DNA of 38,102 bases from assembly GCA_022361255.1 (NCBI GenBank), contig JAKSBG010000358.1, positions 1 through 38,102 of the forward strand, in the 5' to 3' direction. Shown one piece after another: positions 8,429 through 16,148 of the stretch. The notes under the pieces are model-generated. The model made no database searches, was not told where the DNA came from, and saw only the letters and a program-made list of their open reading frames with translations. The stretch is from Verrucomicrobiales bacterium. GTDB taxonomy: Bacteria; Verrucomicrobiota; Verrucomicrobiia; Verrucomicrobiales; DEV007. Position numbers and translations under genes: made by a program. Position 1 is the first letter of the stretch. The number at the start of each line of letters is the position of its first letter.

Positions 8429-8953
8429 TTACGCCGGCTTTTCCGCGTTGAAATGAGCGAGGGAGGACTCGCTCTTGTCGATCTTGTCCTGAAGTTTCAT
8501 CAGACCTTCGAGAAGCGCTTCAGGGCGCGGAGGGCAGCCCGAGACATACACGTCAACGGGAATCAGGTTGTCGATTCCCTGGAGAACCGCGTAGCTGCGA
8601 TACATGCCGCCGGAGGATGCGCAGGCACCCATTGCAATGCACCATTTCGGCCCGGGCATTTGATCCCAGACCCGCTTCACGGCAAGCGCCATTTTGTAGG
8701 TCACCGTTCCGGCGACGATCATGACGTCAGCCTGGCGGGGAGAGAAGCGCATTACCTCAGCTCCGAAACGGGCGATATCGTAACGTGAGGCGCCTGTTCC
8801 CATCAGCTCGATCGCGCAACAGGCAAGTCCCATTGGCATCGGCCACAGGGAATTTTTCCGCATCCAGTTGATTGCGGTATCGACGCGGGTGAAAATGACG
8901 TTCCCTTCGACCTTGGAGTCGTAGGCGGCATGTTGAAGGTTGGCTTCGGACAT
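8429..8953 (-). CDS. nuoB: NADH-quinone oxidoreductase subunit B
   Basis: A 174-residue complex I subunit carrying the last iron-sulfur cluster (N2) that passes electrons to quinone. The four expected ligands are present: the tandem Cys in [10 protein letters not shown] (C45, C46), C111 in MGACASSGG, and C140 in [12 protein letters not shown]. The start is uncertain by seven codons: ATG at 8953 (MSEANL) or ATG at 8974; neither has a clear ribosome binding site. nuoA would normally stand upstream, but the next gene there is a divergent carboxypeptidase, so nuoB is the first gene of this run. A CRP-like palindrome is centred about 66 bases before the start. Confidence 0.96.
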   Translation of the reverse strand: MSEANLQHAAYDSKVEGNVIFTRVDTAINWMRKNSLWPMPMGLACCAIELMGTGASRYDIARFGAEVMRFSPRQADVMIVAGTVTYKMALAVKRVWDQMPGPKWCIAMGACASSGGMYRSYAVLQGIDNLIPVDVYVSGCPPRPEALLEGLMKLQDKIDKSESSLAHFNAEKPA

Positions 8954-9010
8954 GGTTGGACAGGTAATTTGCATAAGAGGTTACGTCCGCGAATGTCCTG
9001 AGCAACCCCT

Positions 9011-9028
9011 TTGTGAAATTTTTCACAA
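9011..9028. promoter_or_regulatory. Perfect CRP/FNR-like palindrome in divergent promoter region
   Basis: TTGTGAAATTTTTCACAA has 8-base arms with perfect symmetry around a TT spacer, and contains TGTGA-N6-TCACA, the core recognised by CRP of E. coli. It sits in the 205-base gap between nuoB (-) and the S10 carboxypeptidase (+). The dyad suggests an operator for a dimeric regulator, most simply of the CRP/FNR superfamily. Which regulator binds, and which gene it acts on, is inference. Confidence 0.55.
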
Positions 9029-9158
9029 GCGGACCCCGAGGTCATTTTGTTATGTAATCTCAGGATTCGGACCGCTTCCGGATATTGAAACCGCTTCCCT
9101 GCAATTTGATCACACACCCCTTGCTTCGGAAAAGGCGACCCGCTACGGTTGCCGCAAC

Positions 9159-10682
9159 ATGACTCGCCTTTTCCCCCTCCTGCTCGCAGTTATTTGCTCT
9201 GTCCCGTTTTGCCTTTCCGCTGATGAAAAGCAGACGAAACAAGATGAAAAGCCATCTGAGAAAAAAGACGCTGCTCCTGAAGACAAGGTTTCCATCACGA
9301 AGCACACCGGCACATTTGGTGGTAGGGAGCTGAAATACACTGCCACAGCCGGCACGATTGTTGTCTCGAGGAAAGAGAAAGGACCCAAGGCCTCGATGTT
9401 TCACGTCGCTTACACTCTCGACGACGTGAAGGATCCAAAAACCCGGCCCGTTACGTTTTGTTTCAACGGTGGACCGGGTTCCTCCGCCGTATGGCTGCAT
9501 CTGGGAGGCTTCGGGCCGAAACGAGTGCAAATGACGGAAGACGGAATGATGCCGAATCCGCCCTTCCGCCTCGGTGACAACCCGGAATCGATCCTGCGCG
9601 TTACGGATCTGGTATTCATTGATCCGGTCAGCACAGGGTTCAGTCGGTCGGATGATGAGAAAAAGGCGAACGAGTTTCACAATTTTCAGGGGGATCTCGA
9701 CTCCGTAGCCGAATTCATCCGGCTCTACACAACCCGGAATGGTCGCTGGCTTTCTCCCAAATTTCTTGCCGGGGAAAGTTACGGAGCCTTTCGCGCAGCG
9801 GGAGTGGCACAGGAGCTGCACGATGATTTCGGCTTGTATCTGAACGGGATTATCCTCGTTTCCGGTGTACTCAGCTTTGACACCCTCTGGGGGAGCGACC
9901 TTTCCTACGTGACCTTTCTTCCGGCCCTCAGCGAAACGGCTGCCTATTTTCAAAAGCTGCCGGATGAACTTCTTCAGAATCCGGATAAGCGGCGCGAAGA
10001 GGTTGAGGCATTTGCGGAAGGCGCCTACGCCTCGGCATTGTTGAAAGGGGATCGCATCAGTGAAGAGGAAATGGATGCCGTAGCCGCGCAGGTCGCCCGT
10101 TTCACCGGGATCAACAAGGAGCTGGTGAAGCGCCATGACTTGCGGATACCGTCCGGATTTTTTCGCGAAGAGCTGCTTCGCGATGAGGGGCTCATGATCG
10201 GGCGTTTTGACTCCCGTGTGACCGGTCGCGACGGCAATCTTGCCGGAAGTTCGCCGGAATACGATCCCAGCTATTCGGTTGTGTTCGGTCCCTTTTCTGC
10301 GGCGCTGAATGACTATGTTCGTCGCGATCTCAAATTCGAAAGCGACCTGATCTACGAGATTCTCAGCTCGAGAGTCCGCCCCTGGGATTTTGGCGATGCC
10401 TTCATCGGGCAGCCCGTCAATGTCCTTCACAAGTTGTCCTCCGTGATGTCGGAGAATCCCACTCTCAAGGTCATGGTGAATTGCGGGTATCAGGATCTGG
10501 CCACCCCCTATTCCGCGATCCGCCACAGTCTGGGCCATCTCAACGTTGATCCCGCCCTACTCGAAAACATCGAATACACCTTCTACGAAGGAGGCCACAT
10601 GATGTACACGATCGAGAAGTCGAATACCGGGTGGAACCGTGACGTCGCTTCATTCATCGAAAAAAATTCGGGTTTGCAGTGA
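9159..10682 (+). CDS. Secreted S10 family serine carboxypeptidase
   Basis: A 507-residue protein with a signal peptide (basic MTR, hydrophobic core to about residue 18, cleavage near CLSA/DEK) and a Lys/Glu/Asp-rich linker (20-45). The peptidase domain has the S10 oxyanion motif FNGGPGSS (about 102-109), the nucleophile Ser in AGESYGAF (S207), the Asp in NCGYQDLATPY (about 446) and the His in EGGHMMY (about 478). The triad is complete, so it should be an active carboxypeptidase working outside the cytoplasm on C-terminal residues of peptides. The frame is open from 8940, but the ATG at 9159 begins the signal peptide. Likely substrate and reason for a link to nuoBC are unknown. Confidence 0.92.
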   Translation: MTRLFPLLLAVICSVPFCLSADEKQTKQDEKPSEKKDAAPEDKVSITKHTGTFGGRELKYTATAGTIVVSRKEKGPKASMFHVAYTLDDVKDPKTRPVTFCFNGGPGSSAVWLHLGGFGPKRVQMTEDGMMPNPPFRLGDNPESILRVTDLVFIDPVSTGFSRSDDEKKANEFHNFQGDLDSVAEFIRLYTTRNGRWLSPKFLAGESYGAFRAAGVAQELHDDFGLYLNGIILVSGVLSFDTLWGSDLSYVTFLPALSETAAYFQKLPDELLQNPDKRREEVEAFAEGAYASALLKGDRISEEEMDAVAAQVARFTGINKELVKRHDLRIPSGFFREELLRDEGLMIGRFDSRVTGRDGNLAGSSPEYDPSYSVVFGPFSAALNDYVRRDLKFESDLIYEILSSRVRPWDFGDAFIGQPVNVLHKLSSVMSENPTLKVMVNCGYQDLATPYSAIRHSLGHLNVDPALLENIEYTFYEGGHMMYTIEKSNTGWNRDVASFIEKNSGLQ

Positions 10683-10733
10683 TTTTTTCGATGTTTCTCT
10701 GCATAGCCGGCTGAGCAGGTGCGTCGATCCTGC

Positions 10734-11252
10734 ATGAACGCCCTGATAACGAAAAGATTGCCGATTCTACTGCTGCTTGCTGCGGCAGCCATGATGCATT
10801 GTTCTGCGCCTTCAACCGTCGAAGCGGCGACGAAGGCGAAATCTGGAAAATACAAAGGAAAAACGGGTTCGACTGGCAGGATTTCGTTCCGGGTCGACCG
10901 GAAGGGGAAGAAGATCAAGAAGCTCTCCGTGAGTATTTTTGCTCTCGGGCAGGATGATTACGGCAATTTCACCCAATACAGCCTGCTGGCTTCAAATACG
11001 GATAGAAGAAAATTCCGAATTCGTCGCTCCGGCAGGTTTTCGGCAGCGGGGGTCGACAAGAACGGGATTCGCTACAAGGTCGACGGGAAGTTGTATGGCA
11101 GCCGAAAGAAAGTGGGGAGTAATAAAGTGCGTAAGAAATTTAAGGGCACTGCGGAAATGAGTCACTATCGTTATTCCTATTGGGACTATTTCAATGGCTG
11201 GCCGGTATACGAACTGGTTTCCGGCAGCCGACGCTACAAAGCGAAGAATTGA
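10734..11252 (+). CDS. Small secreted basic beta-rich protein, unknown function
   Basis: A 172-residue protein whose N-terminus is a signal peptide (MNALITKRLP followed by a Leu/Ala-rich core; a Cys at about 22 lacks a proper lipobox, and cleavage after VEA is more likely). The mature part is about 25 percent Lys/Arg and alternates short polar strands: KYKGKTGSTGRISFRV, KFRIRRSGRFSAAGV, YKVDGKLYGSRKKV, KKFKGTAEM. This pattern resembles generic extracellular beta-sandwich proteins in which a strand ladder of the type G-K-Y-x-G-K repeats. The last 30 residues are aromatic (HYRYSYWDYFNGWPVYE). It follows the carboxypeptidase by 51 bases and may share its transcript. A strong terminator follows. 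No function can be assigned. Confidence 0.75.
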   Translation: MNALITKRLPILLLLAAAAMMHCSAPSTVEAATKAKSGKYKGKTGSTGRISFRVDRKGKKIKKLSVSIFALGQDDYGNFTQYSLLASNTDRRKFRIRRSGRFSAAGVDKNGIRYKVDGKLYGSRKKVGSNKVRKKFKGTAEMSHYRYSYWDYFNGWPVYELVSGSRRYKAKN

Positions 11253-11297
11253 ATGAGATTTTCTTAGGCACACCTTGGTAATGCCAGGATTGGGGAG

Positions 11298-11340
11298 AAA
11301 AGGGCGGGTGGATCATTTCCACTCGCCCTTTTCATTTTTT
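11298..11340 (+). terminator. Rho-independent terminator after the secreted basic protein
   Basis: A 15-base stem (AAAAGGGCGGGTGGA pairing with TCCACTCGCCCTTTT, one G-T pair) with a 5-base loop, followed by CATTTTTT. It terminates the carboxypeptidase/basic-protein transcript. The A-rich left arm means it could also serve dapL from the other side, though the T-run is weaker there. Confidence 0.8.
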
Positions 11341-11347
11341 CGGGACG

Positions 11348-11364
11348 ACTCAACCGGGTTGAGT
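11348..11364. other. 17-base near-perfect palindrome between convergent genes
   Basis: ACTCAACCGGGTTGAGT is a dyad with eight-base arms around one central base. It lies 8 bases after the terminator and 52 bases beyond the dapL stop. It has no T-run and is too tight to form a normal terminator hairpin. It could be a protein-binding site or a remnant of a repeat. Confidence 0.4.
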
Positions 11365-11415
11365 TCCCTATCTCACAGGGTCGGATATGGTATCAGCGGG
11401 GGGGGAATGAGGTGA

Positions 11416-12648
11416 TCACCCTAAATTCTCCTGAATCCGGCGGCAGACTTCCTCCACATTTTCCCGGCTGTTGAACGCCGAGATCCGGAAGTAGCCCTCT
11501 CCCGCCGCGCCGAAGCCGGCTCCGGGAGTGATGACAACCTGAGCCTGTTCCAGCATGCGGTCAAACATGTCCCACGAACTGACACCCTCAGGGCATCCGA
11601 CCCACACGTAGGGCGCATTGATGCCACCGTAGACATCGAGGCCGATTTCGGTGCAGGCATCACGAAGGAGTTTCGCGTTGCCCATGTAGCCCTCGATGAG
11701 AGCGGACACTTGCGCCTTTCCTTCTTCAGAAAAGACTGCGGCAGCTCCACGCTGAACCGGATAGCTCGCGCCGTTGAATTTGGTGCTGTGACGGCGCGAC
11801 CAGAGCGGGTGCAGCGCCTGCTCGCTTCCGTCTTCGGTGTAGCCAACCAGCTCCTTCGGAATCACGGTGTAGGCGCAACGCGTGCCGGTGAAGCCTCCGT
11901 TTTTCGAAAAGCTACGGAATTCAATCGCGCATTCCTTTGCTCCCTCAATTTCATAGATGGAATGAGGAACGTCGTCTTCCTGAATGAATGCTTCGTAGGC
12001 GGCATCGTAAAAGATGATTGCCTTGTTTTCCTTTGCGTAGGCAACCCAGGCAGCGAGCTGGTCACGGGTTGCGGTAGCGCCGGTGGGGTTGTTCGGATAG
12101 CAAAGATAAATGAGATCCACTTTCTTATCCGGGATGGCGGGAACAAAGCCGTTTTCCGCCGTGCAGGGAAGATACACGAGACCGTCATAGGCACCGTTTT
12201 CATCCGCCTCACCGGTGTTTCCGATCATGACGTTGGTGTCGACGTAAACCGGATAAACGGGATCAGTGATCGCAATTTTGTTTCCCGGTCCGAAGATGTC
12301 GAGAATGTTTCCGGTGTCGCATTTCGACCCGTCAGAGACGAAAACTTCGTCCGCAGAAATACCCAGCCCGGCGAACTGGTTCTCCACAATCGCTTCCCGG
12401 AGAAAGTCGTAACCCTGCTCGGGACCATATCCACGGAAGGTTGCAGAATCGCCCTGCTCATCGACAGCATCATGCATGGCCTTGCGGCATGCTTCGGGAA
12501 GCGGCTCGGTGACATCACCGATCCCGCATCGAATGAGTCTTGCGGCGGCATCGGGATTGGCATCCGTGTAAGCGCTGACGCGGCGTCCGATTTCAGGGAA
12601 AAGGTAACCGGCCTTCAGTTTGAGGAAATTGTCATTGATACGAGCCAT
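11416..12648 (-). CDS. dapL: LL-diaminopimelate aminotransferase
   Basis: A 410-residue class I/II PLP aminotransferase that makes LL-diaminopimelate directly from tetrahydrodipicolinate, the one-step lysine/peptidoglycan route used by plants, Chlamydiae, Verrucomicrobiota and some others. Signatures: [16 protein letters not shown] at the start, [45 protein letters not shown] (cofactor-contacting Asn), DAAYEAFI, and [14 protein letters not shown] with the Schiff-base Lys (K249). Length equals that of the family. The frame is open much further upstream (to 13212) over the opposite-strand gene; the ATG at 12648 is the family start. It is divergent from the 12694 gene with 45 bases between them. 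Confidence 0.97.
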   Translation of the reverse strand: MARINDNFLKLKAGYLFPEIGRRVSAYTDANPDAAARLIRCGIGDVTEPLPEACRKAMHDAVDEQGDSATFRGYGPEQGYDFLREAIVENQFAGLGISADEVFVSDGSKCDTGNILDIFGPGNKIAITDPVYPVYVDTNVMIGNTGEADENGAYDGLVYLPCTAENGFVPAIPDKKVDLIYLCYPNNPTGATATRDQLAAWVAYAKENKAIIFYDAAYEAFIQEDDVPHSIYEIEGAKECAIEFRSFSKNGGFTGTRCAYTVIPKELVGYTEDGSEQALHPLWSRRHSTKFNGASYPVQRGAAAVFSEEGKAQVSALIEGYMGNAKLLRDACTEIGLDVYGGINAPYVWVGCPEGVSSWDMFDRMLEQAQVVITPGAGFGAAGEGYFRISAFNSRENVEEVCRRIQENLG

Positions 12649-12693
12649 GATTTTCGAATTGGGATGATGGAAAAAAGTAGATAGGTTTGTCTG

Positions 12694-13251
12694 ATGCCAC
12701 AAGAGCAACAGATCGAAAGAGCGCAAGGCACTTTTCAGGTGCTGCTTGCGTTTGTTTTCGCGGTGTCCACGGGTGCGGCTGCTGCGGAATACCGGGTGAA
12801 AATGGCGGAGGACCGGCTTTCGATAGCGTTGCCTTCCGGCTGGGAGGAGACGGATTTGAACGCCGGGGATGTTCTCGGCGGATACGCGACTCAGGACAAC
12901 CGGTCCTCGGCTTTCTTCAAGGAAATGAGCGCTCAAATCGGTGGCTCGATGCAGGACATCATCGATGCTACGATCGCAAACTTCGAGACGCGGTTTGAGG
13001 TGGAGAAGGTCGAAGAACCGAAAACCGGGCAGGTCAGGGGACCGGGAGAGAAAAAGTGGCCTGCCATTTTCACAACTGCGGAAGCTACGGTGAAAAAGGG
13101 GGAAGAGGAATTTCCGATGCGGTTTTATCTGATGGTGTTTGACACGGGCGAGCGCCTCTATTTTGTACAGGCCAGCACCACAAAGCCTGTACGGGAGGCC
13201 CGGGAGAGACAAATCTATGAAATGATTCGTTCCATTGTGGCAAAGGAGTAG
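12694..13251 (+). CDS. Predicted secreted protein, unknown function
   Basis: A 185-residue protein. After a polar start ([12 protein letters not shown]) comes a hydrophobic stretch (about 14-30) ending in AAAAEY, a plausible signal peptide with a long n-region. The mature part begins with a short strand then [13 protein letters not shown], a pattern seen in PsbP/DUF1795-like proteins that bind to membranes or photosystem parts, and ends with [19 protein letters not shown], a strand pair, and a helix ending in MIRSIVAKE. The likeness to the PsbP-like fold is my reading of the strand pattern and is weak. It is followed after 32 bases by the IF-1-like gene on the same strand, so the two may form one transcript. 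Confidence 0.65.
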   Translation: MPQEQQIERAQGTFQVLLAFVFAVSTGAAAAEYRVKMAEDRLSIALPSGWEETDLNAGDVLGGYATQDNRSSAFFKEMSAQIGGSMQDIIDATIANFETRFEVEKVEEPKTGQVRGPGEKKWPAIFTTAEATVKKGEEEFPMRFYLMVFDTGERLYFVQASTTKPVREARERQIYEMIRSIVAKE

Positions 13252-13283
13252 AAGCGCGGCTACGCATTGTTTCGGATTTTAGA

Positions 13284-13502
13284 ATGACAGAACGACCACC
13301 TATCAGTGAGAAAGGGCGCATCACGGCTGAGCACGATGCCGGTCGACTGTATGAAGTCGAAATGGCAAACGGATACCGGGCCTACGCGATTGTCGAAAAG
13401 AAGGGGCCAAAGCCCGAACCCGGTGATCCGGTAGGTCGGGAAGTGGAAGTGCACTTTTCCCCGTTTGATATGAGCAAGTGCAAGGTGGTGGGATGGGGGT
13501 AG
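13284..13502 (+). CDS. Small OB-fold protein resembling translation initiation factor IF-1
   Basis: A 72-residue protein, the exact length of E. coli IF-1. The layout matches an S1/IF-1 OB fold: GRITAEHDAGRLYEVEMANG aligns with the strand 1-2 region of IF-1 (V-E-L-E-N-G-H), then A-I-V-E-K-K, then GDPVGREVEVHFSPFDMSKC aligns with the G-D-x-V-x-V-E-L-S-P-Y-D-L-S-K-G segment. The region between, which in true IF-1 carries M-R-K-N-Y-I-R-I, is replaced by a Pro/Gly-rich loop, so ribosome contacts are probably not the same. It is more likely a paralog than the housekeeping infA. No clear ribosome binding site. Whether it acts in translation or as a nucleic-acid chaperone is open. Confidence 0.65.
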   Translation: MTERPPISEKGRITAEHDAGRLYEVEMANGYRAYAIVEKKGPKPEPGDPVGREVEVHFSPFDMSKCKVVGWG

Positions 13503-13504
13503 GA

Positions 13505-13531
13505 TTGACGATCTTGTGCTTCCTGTAAACT
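13505..13531 (+). promoter_or_regulatory. Candidate sigma70-type promoter for the peptide ABC ATPase pair
   Basis: TTGACG (13505-13510) and TAAACT (13526-13531) are separated by 15 bases, a little short of the usual 17. They lie 51 bases before the ATG at 13582. The match is moderate and unsupported by other evidence. Confidence 0.3.
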
Positions 13532-13581
13532 CGCTTGCCCCGCACAGGCAATTTCGCGTAGATTTGGTCACCCATTCCGCC

Positions 13582-14568
13582 ATGCCGCTTCTCGAAGTCA
13601 ACGACCTCAAAACCTACTTTCACACCCGTGACGGAGTCGTTCGGGCGGTTGATGGTGTTTCTTTCGAGGTCGAAGCGGGACAGACGGTCGGCATTGTCGG
13701 CGAATCGGGTTCAGGAAAGTCGGTGACCTGCTATTCCCTGCTCGGGCTCATCCCCCAGCCTCCGGGCCGTATCGAGGGCGGGACCGCCAAATTCGACGGT
13801 ATCGATTTGCTTTCTCTTTCGGAAAAGCAGCTTCGCTCCATTCGCGGCAAGCGCATTGGTCTGATTTTTCAGGATCCGATGACTTCGCTGAATCCTTACC
13901 TCAAAATTTCGACCCAACTCATCGAGCCTCTTTTGCTCCATACCGATTTGACCAAAGGAGAGGCGCTGGAGCGTGCTGTCGCCGAACTTGATGCGGTTGG
14001 TATTCCTGATCCTCACAAGCGAATCAACAGCTATCCGCATGAGTTTTCCGGAGGCATGAGGCAGCGGGTCATGATTGCCATGGCGCTCATTACCCGGCCG
14101 GAAATTCTGATCGCCGATGAGCCAACTACTGCGCTCGATGTAACAATTCAGCGACAGGTTCTTGATTTGATCAAAGAACGTCAGGAAGAGCTCGGGACAG
14201 CCGTGATCTTCATCACTCACGATCTCGCTGTTGTTTCCGAAGTGTGCGACTACGTGAACGTCATGTATGCCGGGCGCTTCGTGGAGCGTGCCGGGGTCGA
14301 AACGCTCTTCACCAAACCGCGTCACGCCTACACGCGCGCTCTGCAGCGCTCCATTCCCGCGATGCAGACCAAGGGGGAAACGCTTTATACGATCCCCGGA
14401 CTGCCGCCGAACCTCTCAAGCGATATTCCGGGCTGTGCTTTTGCGCCACGCTGCGAAAACGAGGAAAGTGATCCCCCTCACGCGAAGAGTCGGCCGGATC
14501 TTTCCGAGATCGAACCGGGGCACTGGGTCCAGGATTGTCCGGGATGTCTGGAAGCAACGATTCAATAA
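13582..14568 (+). CDS. Peptide-type ABC transporter ATP-binding protein (OppD/DppD)
   Basis: A 328-residue ATPase of the oligopeptide/dipeptide/nickel importer family. Walker A GESGSGKS (about residues 38-45), Q-loop [10 protein letters not shown], signature [15 protein letters not shown], Walker [14 protein letters not shown] and switch ITHDLAVV. The C-terminal oligopeptide-family extension with GCAFAPRC and DCPGC is present; its cysteines are typical and in DppD-type proteins can bind an iron-sulfur cluster. The ATG at 13582 is the family start, though the frame is open from 13516. It is followed after 27 bases by the partner ATPase. No permease or binding protein lies beside the pair, so its membrane partner is elsewhere. 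Confidence 0.93.
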   Translation: MPLLEVNDLKTYFHTRDGVVRAVDGVSFEVEAGQTVGIVGESGSGKSVTCYSLLGLIPQPPGRIEGGTAKFDGIDLLSLSEKQLRSIRGKRIGLIFQDPMTSLNPYLKISTQLIEPLLLHTDLTKGEALERAVAELDAVGIPDPHKRINSYPHEFSGGMRQRVMIAMALITRPEILIADEPTTALDVTIQRQVLDLIKERQEELGTAVIFITHDLAVVSEVCDYVNVMYAGRFVERAGVETLFTKPRHAYTRALQRSIPAMQTKGETLYTIPGLPPNLSSDIPGCAFAPRCENEESDPPHAKSRPDLSEIEPGHWVQDCPGCLEATIQ

Positions 14569-14595
14569 CCTTTTTCCGAACTGCAACGCGGCCCT

Positions 14596-15402
14596 ATGTC
14601 ATATCTCGAGCTCCAGAATCTGACAAAACACTTTGTGAAGAAGGAAGGCCTTCTCGTGAAAACGCCGACTACGGTGCGCGCGGTTGACGGCGTCTCTCTC
14701 TCGATCGAGAAAGGGGAGATTCTTGGCCTGGTCGGTGAGAGCGGTTGCGGAAAGTCGACCCTTTCCCGTTTGGTCATGCAATTGCTGACCCCGACTTCCG
14801 GGAGTGTGGTCCTCGAAGGCGAACGTCTCGCGGACCTTCCGCCTGATGAAATCCGCCGCCGCCGTCGCGATTTTCAGATGATCTTTCAGGATCCCTACGC
14901 TTCGCTGAATCCGCGCATGACGGTTTTCAGCACGCTTGCAGAAGCGATCCTGACACGCCATCCGAATCTCGCGGAAGATAGAAGTTCGCTGGAGTCAGCG
15001 GTTTCCGATTTGATGGAGCGGGTCGGCCTCGATGCCCGCTTTGTCCGGAAATACCCACACGAATTTTCCGGCGGGCAGCGCCAGCGTATCGCCATTGCCC
15101 GCGCACTTGGACCCGAGCCCAAGCTGATCCTCGCGGATGAACCGGTCTCCGCGCTGGATGTTTCGATTCAGTCACAGATTTTAAACTTGCTCCGTCAGCT
15201 GCGCGACGAACTCGATCTCACGATGATATTTATTTCCCACGATCTTTCGGTCGTTCGCTACATCGCCGACCGGATCGCGGTGATGGATGAGGGAAAAATT
15301 GTCGAGGTCGGTGAAGCCGATCAGCTTTTTGAAAGACCGGAATCCGAAACCGCGAAGACGCTCCTCGCCGCAATCCCGAAGATTGCGTATGGAGGAGTGT
15401 GA
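14596..15402 (+). CDS. Peptide-type ABC transporter ATP-binding protein (OppF/DppF)
   Basis: A 268-residue partner ATPase to the previous gene. Walker A GESGCGKST, Q-loop FQDPYASLNPRMTV, signature FSGGQRQRIAIARAL, Walker B LILADEPVSALDVS and switch ISHDLSVVRY are intact. It is shorter than usual OppF proteins: it stops soon after AKTLLAAIPK, and the C-terminal extension with its cysteine motif is missing. In importer pairs the OppF-type subunit often keeps that extension, so this may be a natural short form. The start at the ATG 14596 gives the expected MSYLELQNLTKHF. The stop codon overlaps a GTG that could start the next gene (GTGA), so the three genes are probably co-transcribed. Confidence 0.92.
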   Translation: MSYLELQNLTKHFVKKEGLLVKTPTTVRAVDGVSLSIEKGEILGLVGESGCGKSTLSRLVMQLLTPTSGSVVLEGERLADLPPDEIRRRRRDFQMIFQDPYASLNPRMTVFSTLAEAILTRHPNLAEDRSSLESAVSDLMERVGLDARFVRKYPHEFSGGQRQRIAIARALGPEPKLILADEPVSALDVSIQSQILNLLRQLRDELDLTMIFISHDLSVVRYIADRIAVMDEGKIVEVGEADQLFERPESETAKTLLAAIPKIAYGGV

Positions 15403-15413
15403 TCGATTTTCCT

Positions 15414-16127
15414 ATGAAACATCTCACTTTCCCTTTCATCGCTTCGATTGTCCTGCTTACCGCCTGCGTCGAAGAAGAAGTAACCGAAACGTCAGGTCCG
15501 GAGTGGACCGTTGCCTACGACGGAAGCAATCTCGATGCCTGGGACTACGTTGAGGGCAGCTGGGAAATTGATGAGCAAGGGGCGCTGACCTGCAACATGA
15601 AGGAGGTAGAAGGCAAAGGCGGGAAGAAGAAAGTCCGCGGCATGGGAGACATCTGGCTGAAGGAGGAATACGCAGACTTCGAACTCTCCCTGTCCTACAA
15701 ACTTTCCGAAGGCGCAAACAGTGGTGTTTTCTACCGGGCGAACAAAGAGGATCACGTCCAGCAGGGCTTCGAGGTGCAACTGATGGACAACGAAGGCTTT
15801 CAGAAAACCCACGGGGAGAAAGAACTACGCAAGCAGAACGGAACCTTTTACGACGCCGCAGATCCCCTCGCCGACCCGGCAAATCCGGTGGGTGAATGGG
15901 ATACTCTGACGCTAAAGGCTGTCGGGCCTAATATCGTCTGTCACATCAACGGAGTGAAGACCTTCGATGTCGATGTAAACGACTGGACTGAGGTGGGCAA
16001 AAATCCGGACGGTTCCACAAACAAGTTTAAAGTGGCAATCAAAGACAAGCCACGCAGCGGCTACATCGGGTTGCAGAACCACGGGCAGGTCGTCTGGTTC
16101 AAGGATGTCAAAATCCGCCGCTTGTAG
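15414..16127 (+). CDS. DUF1080 (3-keto-disaccharide hydrolase family) lipoprotein
   Basis: A 237-residue lipoprotein. The signal peptide MKHLTFPFIASIVLLTAC has a good lipobox (LTAC, Cys at residue 18) followed by an acidic stretch. The mature part is a DUF1080 concanavalin-like domain: YDGSNLDAW near the start, EYADFELSLSYKLSEGANSG, then VFYRAN, FEVQLMDNEG, a WDTLTLKAVGPNIVCHINGV strand pair, and GYIGLQNHGQVVWFKDVKIR at the end. Related domains hydrolyse 3-keto-glycosides or bind sugars and are strongly expanded in Verrucomicrobiota and Planctomycetota. The ATG at 15414 gives a clean signal peptide; a GTG at 15399 overlaps the previous stop. Its sequence follows the ABC ATPase pair directly. 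Confidence 0.88.
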   Translation: MKHLTFPFIASIVLLTACVEEEVTETSGPEWTVAYDGSNLDAWDYVEGSWEIDEQGALTCNMKEVEGKGGKKKVRGMGDIWLKEEYADFELSLSYKLSEGANSGVFYRANKEDHVQQGFEVQLMDNEGFQKTHGEKELRKQNGTFYDAADPLADPANPVGEWDTLTLKAVGPNIVCHINGVKTFDVDVNDWTEVGKNPDGSTNKFKVAIKDKPRSGYIGLQNHGQVVWFKDVKIRRL

Positions 16128-16148
16128 AAAACCGGAGAAAGAAGCGGC

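Noticed and set aside
9060-10538. Open frame of 492 codons on the - strand
   Set aside because: It is antisense to the S10 carboxypeptidase with its complete catalytic triad, and has no motif of its own.
12649-13212. N-terminal extension of dapL to 13212
   Set aside because: DapL family proteins start at MARINDNF; the extra 188 codons are antisense to the secreted protein at 12694-13251.
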